DNA of 31,528 nt, taken from positions 1 to 31,528 of the forward strand of contig VSNO01000029.1 in assembly GCA_009774375.1 (NCBI GenBank), written 5' to 3'. A program made the position numbers and the translations under genes. The notes below the pieces were generated by a model, which searched no databases, was not told the origin of the DNA, and saw only the letters and a list, made by a program, of their open reading frames with translations. This document shows positions 1 to 6,534 of this stretch, piece after piece (position 1 is the stretch's first letter; every line of letters starts with the position of its first letter). Source of the stretch: Lachnospiraceae bacterium. Its GTDB lineage: Bacteria; Bacillota; Clostridia; Lachnospirales; Lachnospiraceae.

Positions 1-700
1 CAAAAAAAAGGCTGGCCGCCCCGATCACCAGCGTCCACGCGAACAGATCCGGCGTGTCCAGATACACCTTGGCCTGCTGCAGGCGCTCGCCGATCGAACC
101 TCTCGGGATGCCGATGACCTCCGCGGCCGCCCCGGCTTTCCAGCTCATCCCAAGCGCCACACTGCACGCCGGGTAAAAAAAGGGCATGACCTGCGGCACG
201 TAAATGTACCGCACCACGCGCAGTCCCGGAATCCGAAACACCTGTGCCATCTCCAGAAGCTGCCTGTCCACACTCCGGATACCATCCAGCACACTTGTGT
301 AGATGATCGGCAGCACCATCAGAAACGAGATCAATACAGAGAGGTTTGCCGACGAAAACCAGATCAGCGCAAGGATGATAAACGACGCGACCGGCACAGA
401 CTTGACGGTCAGCATGACAGGCATCAGAAGCTCCCGGATCCTGCTATAACGGGACGCCACAGCTGCCAGCAGCACGCCCGACACTGCCGCCAGGAAAAAA
501 CCCGACGCGATGCGCGATAGCGTGAAGCAGACTGCCCGCCAGAATGCCGCCGTCAGCGCGAGCTCGCCAAGCCTGCACAAAACCCGGAACGGCGACACCA
601 GCAGAATATCGCTGTCCAGCCGCATGCTCGCCAGCTGCCACACGGCGATCCAGAACAGCACTGCCCACAGACGGATTTCATGCTTTTCTTTCCGTTTCAA
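1..700 (-). CDS. ABC transporter permease (SsuC/TauC-like), partial
   Basis: This is the inner-membrane permease of an NMT1/SsuA-type importer; its C-terminus lies beyond the left edge of the window. Translating the minus strand from the TTG at 700-698 gives an uninterrupted frame to base 2. It contains several hydrophobic helices and the BPD_transp_1 EAA-loop region, where MAQVFRIPGLRVVRYIYVPQ is followed by the conserved A-x-G-x-S-W-K segment and by VIGIPRGSIGERLQQA, typical of SsuC/TauC/ThiX permeases. The TTG overlaps the TGA of the upstream substrate-binding protein and has an AGGGG about 10 bases upstream, so coupled translation is likely. An internal ATG at about 627 is a less likely start. 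The family assignment is firm; the transported compound is unknown. An ATPase gene probably follows outside the window. Confidence 0.85.
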   Translation of the reverse strand, partial: MKRKEKHEIRLWAVLFWIAVWQLASMRLDSDILLVSPFRVLCRLGELALTAAFWRAVCFTLSRIASGFFLAAVSGVLLAAVASRYSRIRELLMPVMLTVKSVPVASFIILALIWFSSANLSVLISFLMVLPIIYTSVLDGIRSVDRQLLEMAQVFRIPGLRVVRYIYVPQVMPFFYPACSVALGMSWKAGAAAEVIGIPRGSIGERLQQAKVYLDTPDLFAWTLVIGAASLFF

Positions 701-1707
701 CGATCGGTTTCCCCTGCGCGGGGCTGTGCATAAAAGTCATCTGCCGGCAGCGAACCGCCCACGGATTTCGGGTTCTGCTCCAGAAGAACTGCCAGATATC
801 CCGAAAGCTTCTGCTTCATCTCGTCGCCCGTGATGAACACGATATTGCAGGCCGGAACCGCCTTGACGGCAACCGCCGCCGGAACGATGTCGTACTTCTC
901 GATCAGCGCCGCCGCGTCCTCCACATTTTCATTGACAAATGCCACAGACTCAGCATAGTGTTCCATAAACGCCTCGACCGCCGCCGGATTGGCGTCCACG
1001 AACTCTTTTCGCGCCACGACCACCCCTGTCAGCAGGGCGGAATCCGTGCCGATCCTGTCCCACTCCTGCGTGAGATCCAGCGCGACCCGGATCTTGTCGC
1101 TCTTGGTCTGCGCCGTGGTCACGAATGGCTGCGGCAGCATTGCGATCGCATTTTCCTCCGCCATCAGCGCTGACAGACACTCCGCGTGCTCGCTCTTCCA
1201 CTCGATCGTCAGATCTTTTTCAGGATCGATGCCATTCTGCGCAAGAATATAATTCAGGGCATACTCGGGCGTCGCGCCCTTTCCGCTGGCATAGATCGTC
1301 TTTCCTCTCAGGTCGCTGATATTCGATACCGTGTCGCCGCTTTCCACGATGTAGATCACGCCCAGCGTGTTGACCGCGAGCACCTCCACTTTGCCCTCCG
1401 TATTGTTGTAAAGCACAGATGCAAGGTTCGCGGGCACCGCGGCGATATCCACCTGCCCCTGCACCAGCCTGGGCGTCACCTCGTCCGCCGCGGCGGCGAT
1501 CTCAAAATGATAATTGTTGTCCGCAAGCTCACCGGAATCCGCCCTGTCCATGAACGCCACCATTCCCATAGCGGTAGGTCCTTTCAGCGCGGTGACATTG
1601 ACCGTCACCGGTCCCGCGTCAGGCTGCGCCTGCTTCGCTGTGCCGCAGCCTGTCATCAGCGCTGCCCCCAGCATCATCGAAATCCAAAAAGCTATCAATC
1701 TTTTCAT
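697..1707 (-). CDS. ABC transporter substrate-binding lipoprotein (NMT1/SsuA-like)
   Basis: This is the extracellular solute-binding component of the importer whose permease follows. The 336-residue product starts with a lipoprotein signal (MKRLIAF..., lipobox ending MTGC), so it should be anchored to the outer face of the membrane. The body has the NMT1/THI5-like fold signature: VNVTALKGPTAMGM near the N-terminus, then a region with DIAAVPANLASVLYN and LRGKTIYASGKGATPEY. Proteins of this family bind sulfonates, nitrate, thiamine pyrimidines or other small molecules, and the sequence alone does not tell which. The ATG at 1707 was chosen over a GTG 15 bases upstream because GGGAG lies about 7 bases before it and the signal peptide then begins normally. 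It begins 11 bases after the EAL-protein stop, so the two genes are probably co-transcribed. Confidence 0.87.
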   Translation of the reverse strand: MKRLIAFWISMMLGAALMTGCGTAKQAQPDAGPVTVNVTALKGPTAMGMVAFMDRADSGELADNNYHFEIAAAADEVTPRLVQGQVDIAAVPANLASVLYNNTEGKVEVLAVNTLGVIYIVESGDTVSNISDLRGKTIYASGKGATPEYALNYILAQNGIDPEKDLTIEWKSEHAECLSALMAEENAIAMLPQPFVTTAQTKSDKIRVALDLTQEWDRIGTDSALLTGVVVARKEFVDANPAAVEAFMEHYAESVAFVNENVEDAAALIEKYDIVPAAVAVKAVPACNIVFITGDEMKQKLSGYLAVLLEQNPKSVGGSLPADDFYAQPRAGETDR

Positions 1708-1718
1708 AACAGTCTCCC

Positions 1719-3386
1719 TCACATTTGCTTCACATATTTCCTGTAAAACTCCTCGACGCGCAGCGGCTTGTCAAAATAATACCCCTGAAGCAGCTCCGCG
1801 CCCGCCGCGTTCACGATTCCCATGATCGTCGTATTCTCGACGCCTTCCGCGCAGACGATGATCCCCACATTGTTGCAGAAAGAGATGATGAACTCGATCA
1901 GCTTCCGCTCCTTTTCTGTGCCGACCACCGATCTGATCATCGTGTGATCCAGCTTGACAATATCTGTCGGGATATCCTTGAGCACCGCAAGCGACGCGTA
2001 GCCGGTGCCAAAGTCATCGAGCGCGATGCCGATCCCCCGGTCCTTGAACTTCTGCAGCCGCCCGGTCAGCTCGTCGATGCGCCCGATCCTGCAGCTCTCC
2101 GTCAGCTCCAGCACGAGGCGCTCCGGCGCGATGCCGTACTCCTCGAGCTTACCCGTCGTGTAATCGACCAGATCGTCATCGTGCAGCTGCATGTAGGAGA
2201 CGTTGACATGAACTTTCTCGATCGGATTGTTCCCCTGATCCTCCCACTCCCTGAGATCCCGCAGCACCTGGTCGATGATCCACTTTCCCACCGGGATGAT
2301 GTACGCCGTATCCTCCAGGATCGGAACGAATTCCATCGGTCCGATCCCCGGAAACCGCTCGTCCTCCCAGCGAAGGAGCGTCTCACAGCCTGTTCCCCGC
2401 CCGGTTCTGGAATCGATGATCGGCTGCAGCACGATCAAAAATCCCCTGAAATTGTCATTGACGCTCTCGCGCATGGCGTCCCGCAGGCTCAGCAGCCTGG
2501 TCTTTTTCAGGCGCATCTCCTCCGTGTAGAAGGACACCCCCATGATGCCCTTATTCCTGGCATTTTCCAGCGCCACGAGCATGCTGCTCATGATCTGGTC
2601 GATGTATTTGCCGTTCTGCGGAAACAGCACTGCGCCCGCCCGGAAATCCAGATGCACATATCCCTGCTCTACATTGAGCGTGAGGAACGCCTGTCGGAGC
2701 TTCTCGATCTCCCTGCCCACCTCCTCACAGCTTCCGCCCTCGATCAAAAGCGCGAAGTCAGAACCGTCCATGCGGTAGATGCGCGTCCCCCGTGACCTGA
2801 CCGACAGCATTTTGTGGGCGATCGCATAGAGCGTCTTGTCGCCGTATGAATACCCGTGCTCGTCGTTGATCCGCTTAAAATTTTTCAGTCCGATCATGAC
2901 CGCCGCACCGCTTTTGCTGTCGTAGAGCAGATCCTCCACGTCCTTGCGGAACTCCTGGAGCGTCCACAGCCCCGTCACCGGATCGATCTTGTTGCGAACG
3001 CCCATGTTCGTGACAAACCCGGCAAAAAAATCCATCCTGCCCTCATCGTCATAGGTCATGTACCCCTTGCAGTTGACCCACACATACTCACCCTCGGCAT
3101 TGAGCATCCGGTACTCCACGTCGTGGTATGCGCTGACATGATTTGCCATATCCTCAAAGTCCTTGAGGTACGCCCTCTTGTCGTCCGGGTGGATCCGCTT
3201 CAGCCACTCTATATCAGCCGGATAGAGGATCTCACTCCCCAGGCCGAAGTACTCCACCGCCCCCTTCGACCACCGCGCCGTATTGTCTTTCATGTTGCTG
3301 GCAAAGAAAAATGTCCTGTTTGACGACTGCGCCAGCACGTCAAACAGCTTCGAATCATACTCGTTCATCATACTGTCCATTTCCAT
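1719..3386 (-). CDS. PAS-GGDEF(degenerate)-EAL cyclic-di-GMP phosphodiesterase
   Basis: The 555-residue soluble protein has a PAS-like sensor domain (about 35-130), a GGDEF domain (about 135-290) and an EAL domain (about 300-550). The diguanylate cyclase signature is degraded to DGSDF (207-211), so synthesis of c-di-GMP is unlikely. The EAL domain keeps the residues expected for hydrolysis: E335 (in ETLLRW, replacing the canonical EAL), N395, E427/E430 in ELTE, D457-D458, K478, E514 and Q534. The probable activity is therefore c-di-GMP breakdown to pGpG, with the GGDEF domain perhaps acting as a GTP-sensing regulator. No transmembrane segment is visible. The start codon has GAGGAAGAGG just upstream. 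Transcription probably starts from the promoter at 3601-3629, which leaves a leader of about 200 bases. The gene is followed after 11 bases by an ABC transporter lipoprotein gene. Confidence 0.9.
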   Translation of the reverse strand: MEMDSMMNEYDSKLFDVLAQSSNRTFFFASNMKDNTARWSKGAVEYFGLGSEILYPADIEWLKRIHPDDKRAYLKDFEDMANHVSAYHDVEYRMLNAEGEYVWVNCKGYMTYDDEGRMDFFAGFVTNMGVRNKIDPVTGLWTLQEFRKDVEDLLYDSKSGAAVMIGLKNFKRINDEHGYSYGDKTLYAIAHKMLSVRSRGTRIYRMDGSDFALLIEGGSCEEVGREIEKLRQAFLTLNVEQGYVHLDFRAGAVLFPQNGKYIDQIMSSMLVALENARNKGIMGVSFYTEEMRLKKTRLLSLRDAMRESVNDNFRGFLIVLQPIIDSRTGRGTGCETLLRWEDERFPGIGPMEFVPILEDTAYIIPVGKWIIDQVLRDLREWEDQGNNPIEKVHVNVSYMQLHDDDLVDYTTGKLEEYGIAPERLVLELTESCRIGRIDELTGRLQKFKDRGIGIALDDFGTGYASLAVLKDIPTDIVKLDHTMIRSVVGTEKERKLIEFIISFCNNVGIIVCAEGVENTTIMGIVNAAGAELLQGYYFDKPLRVEEFYRKYVKQM

Positions 3387-3401
3387 GGCCTCTTCCTCTT
3401 T

Positions 3402-3439
3402 GAAAATGCAGGGCGCTTCCGAAAATGCCGGACGCTCCC
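3402..3439. repeat. Tandem direct repeat, 2 x 19 bp
   Basis: Two adjacent 19-base units (3402-3420 and 3421-3439) match at 16 of 19 positions. They lie in the leader of the PAS-GGDEF-EAL gene, immediately upstream of its ribosome binding site region. A local duplication is the simplest explanation; no function is evident. Confidence 0.6.
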
Positions 3440-3451
3440 CACAAGGTAACG

Positions 3452-3477
3452 GTTACTGTTCACTCTGTTCCAGTAAC
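3452..3477 (-). promoter_or_regulatory. Leader hairpin upstream of EAL gene
   Basis: GTTACTG (3452-3458) pairs perfectly with CAGTAAC (3471-3477) across a 12-base loop. It lies in the roughly 200-base untranslated leader of the PAS-GGDEF-EAL gene. The leader was compared by eye with the c-di-GMP-I riboswitch core and no convincing match was found, so its role is unknown. Confidence 0.4.
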
Positions 3478-3600
3478 ACGCAAAAAGCCAGATCCTGTCC
3501 GATCAGCAACAGATAACGTCCTGTTCACATTGCCCACTGCACAGAATCGTTACACTTCTTATTTAATACATTAATACATGTATACAGCGATACTTTTTTT

Positions 3601-3629
3601 ATTATACTGTATATCTGACTGAAACTCAA
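3601..3629 (-). promoter_or_regulatory. Sigma-A promoter for EAL-ABC operon
   Basis: On the minus strand, TTGAGT (3629-3624), a 17-base spacer and a perfect TATAAT (3606-3601) form a vegetative promoter. It lies directly behind the stop codon of the transglutaminase-like fragment. Transcription would start near 3594, leaving a leader of about 208 bases before the ATG at 3386. The rest of 3387-3600 holds an A+T-rich stretch, one hairpin and a short tandem repeat. Confidence 0.7.
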
Positions 3630-4001
3630 TCAAGTAAATGGAAATTTCCAGTTTTTTTGCGCCGTATTGTTACCAGGAACTGACGCCTGAGCCTGTGTCG
3701 GTCCGAAACGCACATTGCCTGGCGCCCCCGACCCGCGCAGTGTATTCAGATAATCAATATGCGGGTCAAACACATAGACTGTCCCGTCGGGAGCATCCAT
3801 CTGACACCACACATGCGGCGTATAACCTCCCTTTGTCGTGCTGGTCGCCCCGACCACCAGATACATCGGCACACCCAGTTTCCATGCCATCGTCGCAAAA
3901 GCAGCACTGTACGTATCACAGACACCGATTCCTGTAAACAGTGCCGCGCTGCAGGCGGCGCAGGCGGGGTGGACATCCGCCCCGGGCGTCAGCTCATACA
4001 T
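3630..4001 (-). CDS. Transglutaminase-like protein, probably N-terminally truncated
   Basis: The 123-residue frame carries a transglutaminase-core triad: C28 in GIGVCDTYSAAF, H63 in PHVWCQM and D79 in VFDPHID. In bacteria this fold is usually part of larger, exported, papain-like proteins. Here only about 27 residues precede the catalytic cysteine, so the usual N-terminal helices of the domain are missing. There is no signal peptide. Reading upstream in frame meets a TAG nine codons before the ATG, and the best ribosome site (AAGG, about 11 bases away) is weak. It follows the M15 peptidase gene by 76 bases. It may be a minimal domain gene, but a remnant of a larger cell-wall gene damaged by a deletion is more likely. 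The domain assignment is good; whether it is functional is doubtful. Confidence 0.55.
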   Translation of the reverse strand: MYELTPGADVHPACAACSAALFTGIGVCDTYSAAFATMAWKLGVPMYLVVGATSTTKGGYTPHVWCQMDAPDGTVYVFDPHIDYLNTLRGSGAPGNVRFGPTQAQASVPGNNTAQKNWKFPFT

Positions 4002-4077
4002 TATCGGGGACCTTGTGACAAGCGTCTATTCTCTTGATCGGGGGCTTTCTTTTCTACAATCCAAGGATGCAGCGAAG

Positions 4078-5037
4078 TTACTGATCTTCCAACTTTTTTT
4101 CAAAATGCTGATAATCCTTGCTGCTGTTCCATGCCCCGCCCCATGTAAATCCGTGTTCCATAAAAATCCTGTAGCACAGGTCATTTTTGTCGATCTTATG
4201 CGGAAAATCCGCACTGCGGTCCGCATATGGCAAGGCGTTATCCGGCGAGACCAGCTCCCTGCCGTCCTTTGTACGCACATAGGGATTGTACAGGGGATTG
4301 ATGTCGATGGCAAGGCCGTACGAGTGGTTGGAGAGCTTCGAGCTCCCCGGAACCGGCCTGTAGTTAAAGCAGGACGTGTTGTTGTCCGCCATCGATACCT
4401 CATCGTCCGCGCCGTATTCGTCTATGAGACGGATCTTCTCGATCGGGTACTGGCTCAGGTACAGCTCATAGAAAATCTCCACCAGATCCTGCGCGACCGC
4501 CTGGTTGCAGATCAGCTCGCCCTCCTGTATCTGCCCCTCAAAATCATAGTGGAGGACATGGACATATGACAGATCCTCATAGGAGATCTGCAGCGGCTCC
4601 TCCGTATCCGGATAGGAACACCCGGTGATACGCGCTTTGAGCTCCTCCGTCAATGCCGTATGATAAAAACGGTCTGCCGCATCCGGGACAAAACCGGTTT
4701 CGGTTTCAAGGTCAGTGTCCGTTTTCTCTGTTGCCCCTGCTTCCGCTCCAATGCTTTCTGCGCTGTCCGCTTCTGTTCCTGTCTCTGTTATCTCAGGATC
4801 CTCAGGGTTCTCAAGATCCTTATGATTCTCAAGATCCTCAGGATTCTCAGGATTTTCCGGATCCTCCGCGTCACTCCCAATATCACCACTGCTGTCCTGT
4901 GTCCTTACGGTATCCTCTGCGCGGTCAGTGAGCCGCGCATCCTCCCGCCCCCGACACCCTGTCCAGATACCTGTCATCATAAGTAGCAACAGTATCACTT
5001 TCATTTTTCTCTTCATCATCATTCTCCAATCTTTCAT
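4078..5037 (-). CDS. M15-family peptidoglycan peptidase, lipoprotein-like
   Basis: The product is an exported zinc peptidase of the M15 (VanY / L-alanyl-D-glutamate peptidase) group, which trims peptidoglycan stem peptides outside the membrane. The zinc-binding pattern is visible: H238 and D245 in SNHSYGLAID, and H311 in DYQHFEK. The N-terminus has a basic stretch, a hydrophobic core and a cysteine at WTGC, so a lipoprotein is plausible although tryptophan at -3 is unusual. A linker rich in Asp, Glu and Pro follows, made of eight 3-residue repeats. The ATG at 5037 shares one base with the kinase stop (TGATG) and has GGGGA upstream. An ATG at 5016 with GGAG at 7 bases is an equally good start. 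Position after the regulator-kinase pair recalls vanR-vanS-vanY order, but no vanHAX genes are present. Confidence 0.85.
   Translation of the reverse strand: MKDWRMMMKRKMKVILLLLMMTGIWTGCRGREDARLTDRAEDTVRTQDSSGDIGSDAEDPENPENPEDLENHKDLENPEDPEITETGTEADSAESIGAEAGATEKTDTDLETETGFVPDAADRFYHTALTEELKARITGCSYPDTEEPLQISYEDLSYVHVLHYDFEGQIQEGELICNQAVAQDLVEIFYELYLSQYPIEKIRLIDEYGADDEVSMADNNTSCFNYRPVPGSSKLSNHSYGLAIDINPLYNPYVRTKDGRELVSPDNALPYADRSADFPHKIDKNDLCYRIFMEHGFTWGGAWNSSKDYQHFEKKLEDQ
4792..4863. repeat. Tandem 9-bp repeat, about 8 units, in M15 peptidase linker
   Basis: Eight consecutive 9-base units resembling CTCAGGATT run from 4792 to 4863 without a break in phase. On the coding strand they encode three-residue units such as DPE, NPE, NPE, DLE, NHK, DLE, NPE and DPE. 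The unit length keeps the reading frame, so changes in copy number would only alter the length of the acidic linker. Confidence 0.85.
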
Positions 5038-6422
5038 CAACAGATCCCCACGCCCTGCAGCGGCAGCACGACGACAAACGCCATCCCTTCCGCCTCGCAC
5101 TCCGCAAAGATCTCTCCGTCCATCCTGTGCATGATCTCGCGGCAGATATAGAGCCCCAGACCGTTTCCCTGCTGCCCCCTCGTGTTCCCGCCACGGAAGA
5201 AACTGTCAAACAGGTGCACAAAATCCTTTTCCGCGACAGGTTCTCCCGTGTTGAACACGCGCACCAGCTGGCAGTAATCTTCCTCATAGAATGTGATCTG
5301 TATCCTGCGCCCGTCCCCGTACTTGAATGCATTTTCAAACAAATTCTCAAAGACCTCCATCAGACGGTTGAGATCCCCCTGAAAAATGCGGTTCTGATAC
5401 GTTCCGATCGTCAGTGCGCACTTGCGCAGCACACATTTTTCCCCGTAGACCGTTTCCACCCACTGCATCAGCTCTTTCAGATAAAACTCACCCTTCACGA
5501 CCTCGATCCGGACGATATCCTCCCTGGACGCTTTCACGATCTCACCGACAAATTCCTCGATCTGCCCTGCCTTCTCCCCGATCTGGCGGTACGCGTTTTG
5601 CTGTTCGTCTCCGGTCTGATAGATGCCGTCCTCCAGCGCCTTCGCGTAGAGGCTGATCATGCTCAGCGGCGTCTTGATGTCGTGTGACAGGGAGAGCAGG
5701 AGCAGTTTTTTCTCCCGCTGAAGATCCAGCTCCCGCCTGCGGCTTGTGCGCAGGGCGTCTTTTAGTTCGCTCAGCCCCCACAGGAATTTTCCAAAATACT
5801 GGCTCCTGTCCGCCTTGACATCGCCCTGCAGGTTTCCTTTGGACAGCTCATAAGCCAGATCCTGCATTCTGTGAAAGGGCTGGATCAGATGGCGTCCGAG
5901 ATAAAACAGTACTCCCAGCAAAAACAGCTCCATCACGAGCAGTGCGCCCTGTGTCAGCAGCAGATACTGCCTGCCCGGATCGGCTCCGCGATAGTCAAAT
6001 CTGAGATAGCCCGCGATCACTTCTCCGCCGGATCCCGGCTCCCGGTCCCCCGCACGCGATGTGTCTGCCCTTATGCCGCGATCTTCGTATTGATACAGCG
6101 GATAGACGGCGCTCTGCAGCCCGTTCGCACCGCTGTAAAAATTCATTGCCGCCTCCCTGTCTGTCCCGGAAACAGGAAGATACACAACTGCCTCGACAGA
6201 CGGATATGCGCGCAGGTCAAGCCTATCCAGCATTTCTGACACATCTGTCACTTTTTCAGTTCCTGTCATGCCCGCTTCGATCTCCCCCATGATCCGGTTG
6301 ATCTCCACTTTGTAAGATTGTCCCCTCCCATCCTGCCGCGTCTGTATCACGCCCGCCGCGAAGACAGCCAGGACTGCGTAGATCACGAGAGACAGTATCA
6401 CCAGTTTGTTAAAGTTCCTCAT
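5037..6422 (-). CDS. Sensor histidine kinase (VanS-like topology)
   Basis: This 461-residue kinase has two membrane segments (about 6-26 and 153-176) that bracket an extracellular sensor of about 125 residues. A HAMP-like linker and a HisKA/HATPase_c module follow. The phosphoacceptor is H247 in LSLSHDIKTPLSM, the N box is ENLFENAFKYGDG and the G2 box is GNGLGLYICREI. It would phosphorylate the OmpR-type regulator at 8055-8735. The two genes are now separated by 1.6 kb holding an AAA-ATPase/nuclease gene. Its start codon overlaps the stop of a 15-codon leader frame (ATGA), and its first bases repeat the 3' end of the regulator gene, as if the two once overlapped. Without the insert, the order regulator, kinase, M15 peptidase would be a normal operon. 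Confidence 0.92.
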   Translation of the reverse strand: MRNFNKLVILSLVIYAVLAVFAAGVIQTRQDGRGQSYKVEINRIMGEIEAGMTGTEKVTDVSEMLDRLDLRAYPSVEAVVYLPVSGTDREAAMNFYSGANGLQSAVYPLYQYEDRGIRADTSRAGDREPGSGGEVIAGYLRFDYRGADPGRQYLLLTQGALLVMELFLLGVLFYLGRHLIQPFHRMQDLAYELSKGNLQGDVKADRSQYFGKFLWGLSELKDALRTSRRRELDLQREKKLLLLSLSHDIKTPLSMISLYAKALEDGIYQTGDEQQNAYRQIGEKAGQIEEFVGEIVKASREDIVRIEVVKGEFYLKELMQWVETVYGEKCVLRKCALTIGTYQNRIFQGDLNRLMEVFENLFENAFKYGDGRRIQITFYEEDYCQLVRVFNTGEPVAEKDFVHLFDSFFRGGNTRGQQGNGLGLYICREIMHRMDGEIFAECEAEGMAFVVVLPLQGVGIC

Positions 6423-6434
6423 AACAGTCCCCCA
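6410..6434. repeat. 25-bp direct repeat, left copy (spans kinase start)
   Basis: This segment matches 8056-8080 at 23 of 25 positions in the same orientation; the differences are at 6414/8060 and 6429/8075. This copy holds the first codons of the histidine kinase and a few bases upstream. It brackets the AAA-ATPase gene together with the right copy. Confidence 0.85.
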
Positions 6435-6466
6435 TACAAATTTTGTCTACACGGGTCTGCTGACAT
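6419..6466 (-). CDS. 15-residue leader peptide coupled to the kinase gene
   Basis: A short frame encodes MSADPCRQNLYGGLL. It has a strong ribosome site (GGAGG, 4 bases before the ATG at 6466). Its TGA overlaps the kinase ATG as ATGA, so ribosomes ending here could restart on the kinase. The start codon and ribosome site lie inside the inserted cassette, while the last codons lie in the repeated target sequence. It is too short for homology. Coupled translation is an inference from spacing; the peptide itself may have no function. Confidence 0.45.
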   Translation of the reverse strand: MSADPCRQNLYGGLL

Positions 6467-6488
6467 GTTTCCTCCGAGTGCCCGTGTA
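6448..6488 (-). promoter_or_regulatory. Inverted repeat exposing leader-peptide ribosome site
   Basis: TACACGGG (6448-6455) and CCCGTGTA (6481-6488) form a perfect 8-bp stem. The 25-base loop contains the GGAGG and ATG of the 15-codon leader frame, so in RNA the initiation site would be presented in an open loop. It could equally be a protein operator at the end of the cassette. Confidence 0.45.
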
Positions 6489-6493
6489 CACTG

Positions 6494-6526
6494 AAAAATG
6501 CCCCTGACAACATCAAGGGCATTTTT
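6494..6526 (-). terminator. Rho-independent terminator of the AAA-ATPase gene
   Basis: AAAAATGCCC (6494-6503) pairs with GGGCATTTTT (6517-6526) over a 13-base loop, giving a 10-bp stem with a run of five T on either strand. It stands 9 bases beyond the AAA-ATPase stop codon. It should cut transcription from the cassette and from the upstream regulator before it reaches the kinase. Confidence 0.85.
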
Positions 6527-6534
6527 CCGCCGCG

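Noticed and set aside
1695..1715. Third copy of the cassette target repeat at the start of the binding-protein gene
   Set aside because: Only 11 bases match and they cover a ribosome-site/start-codon context; there is no flanking similarity, so chance is likely.
3440..3600. c-di-GMP-I riboswitch in the leader of the phosphodiesterase gene
   Set aside because: The conserved GEMM core sequences and paired stems were looked for and not found.
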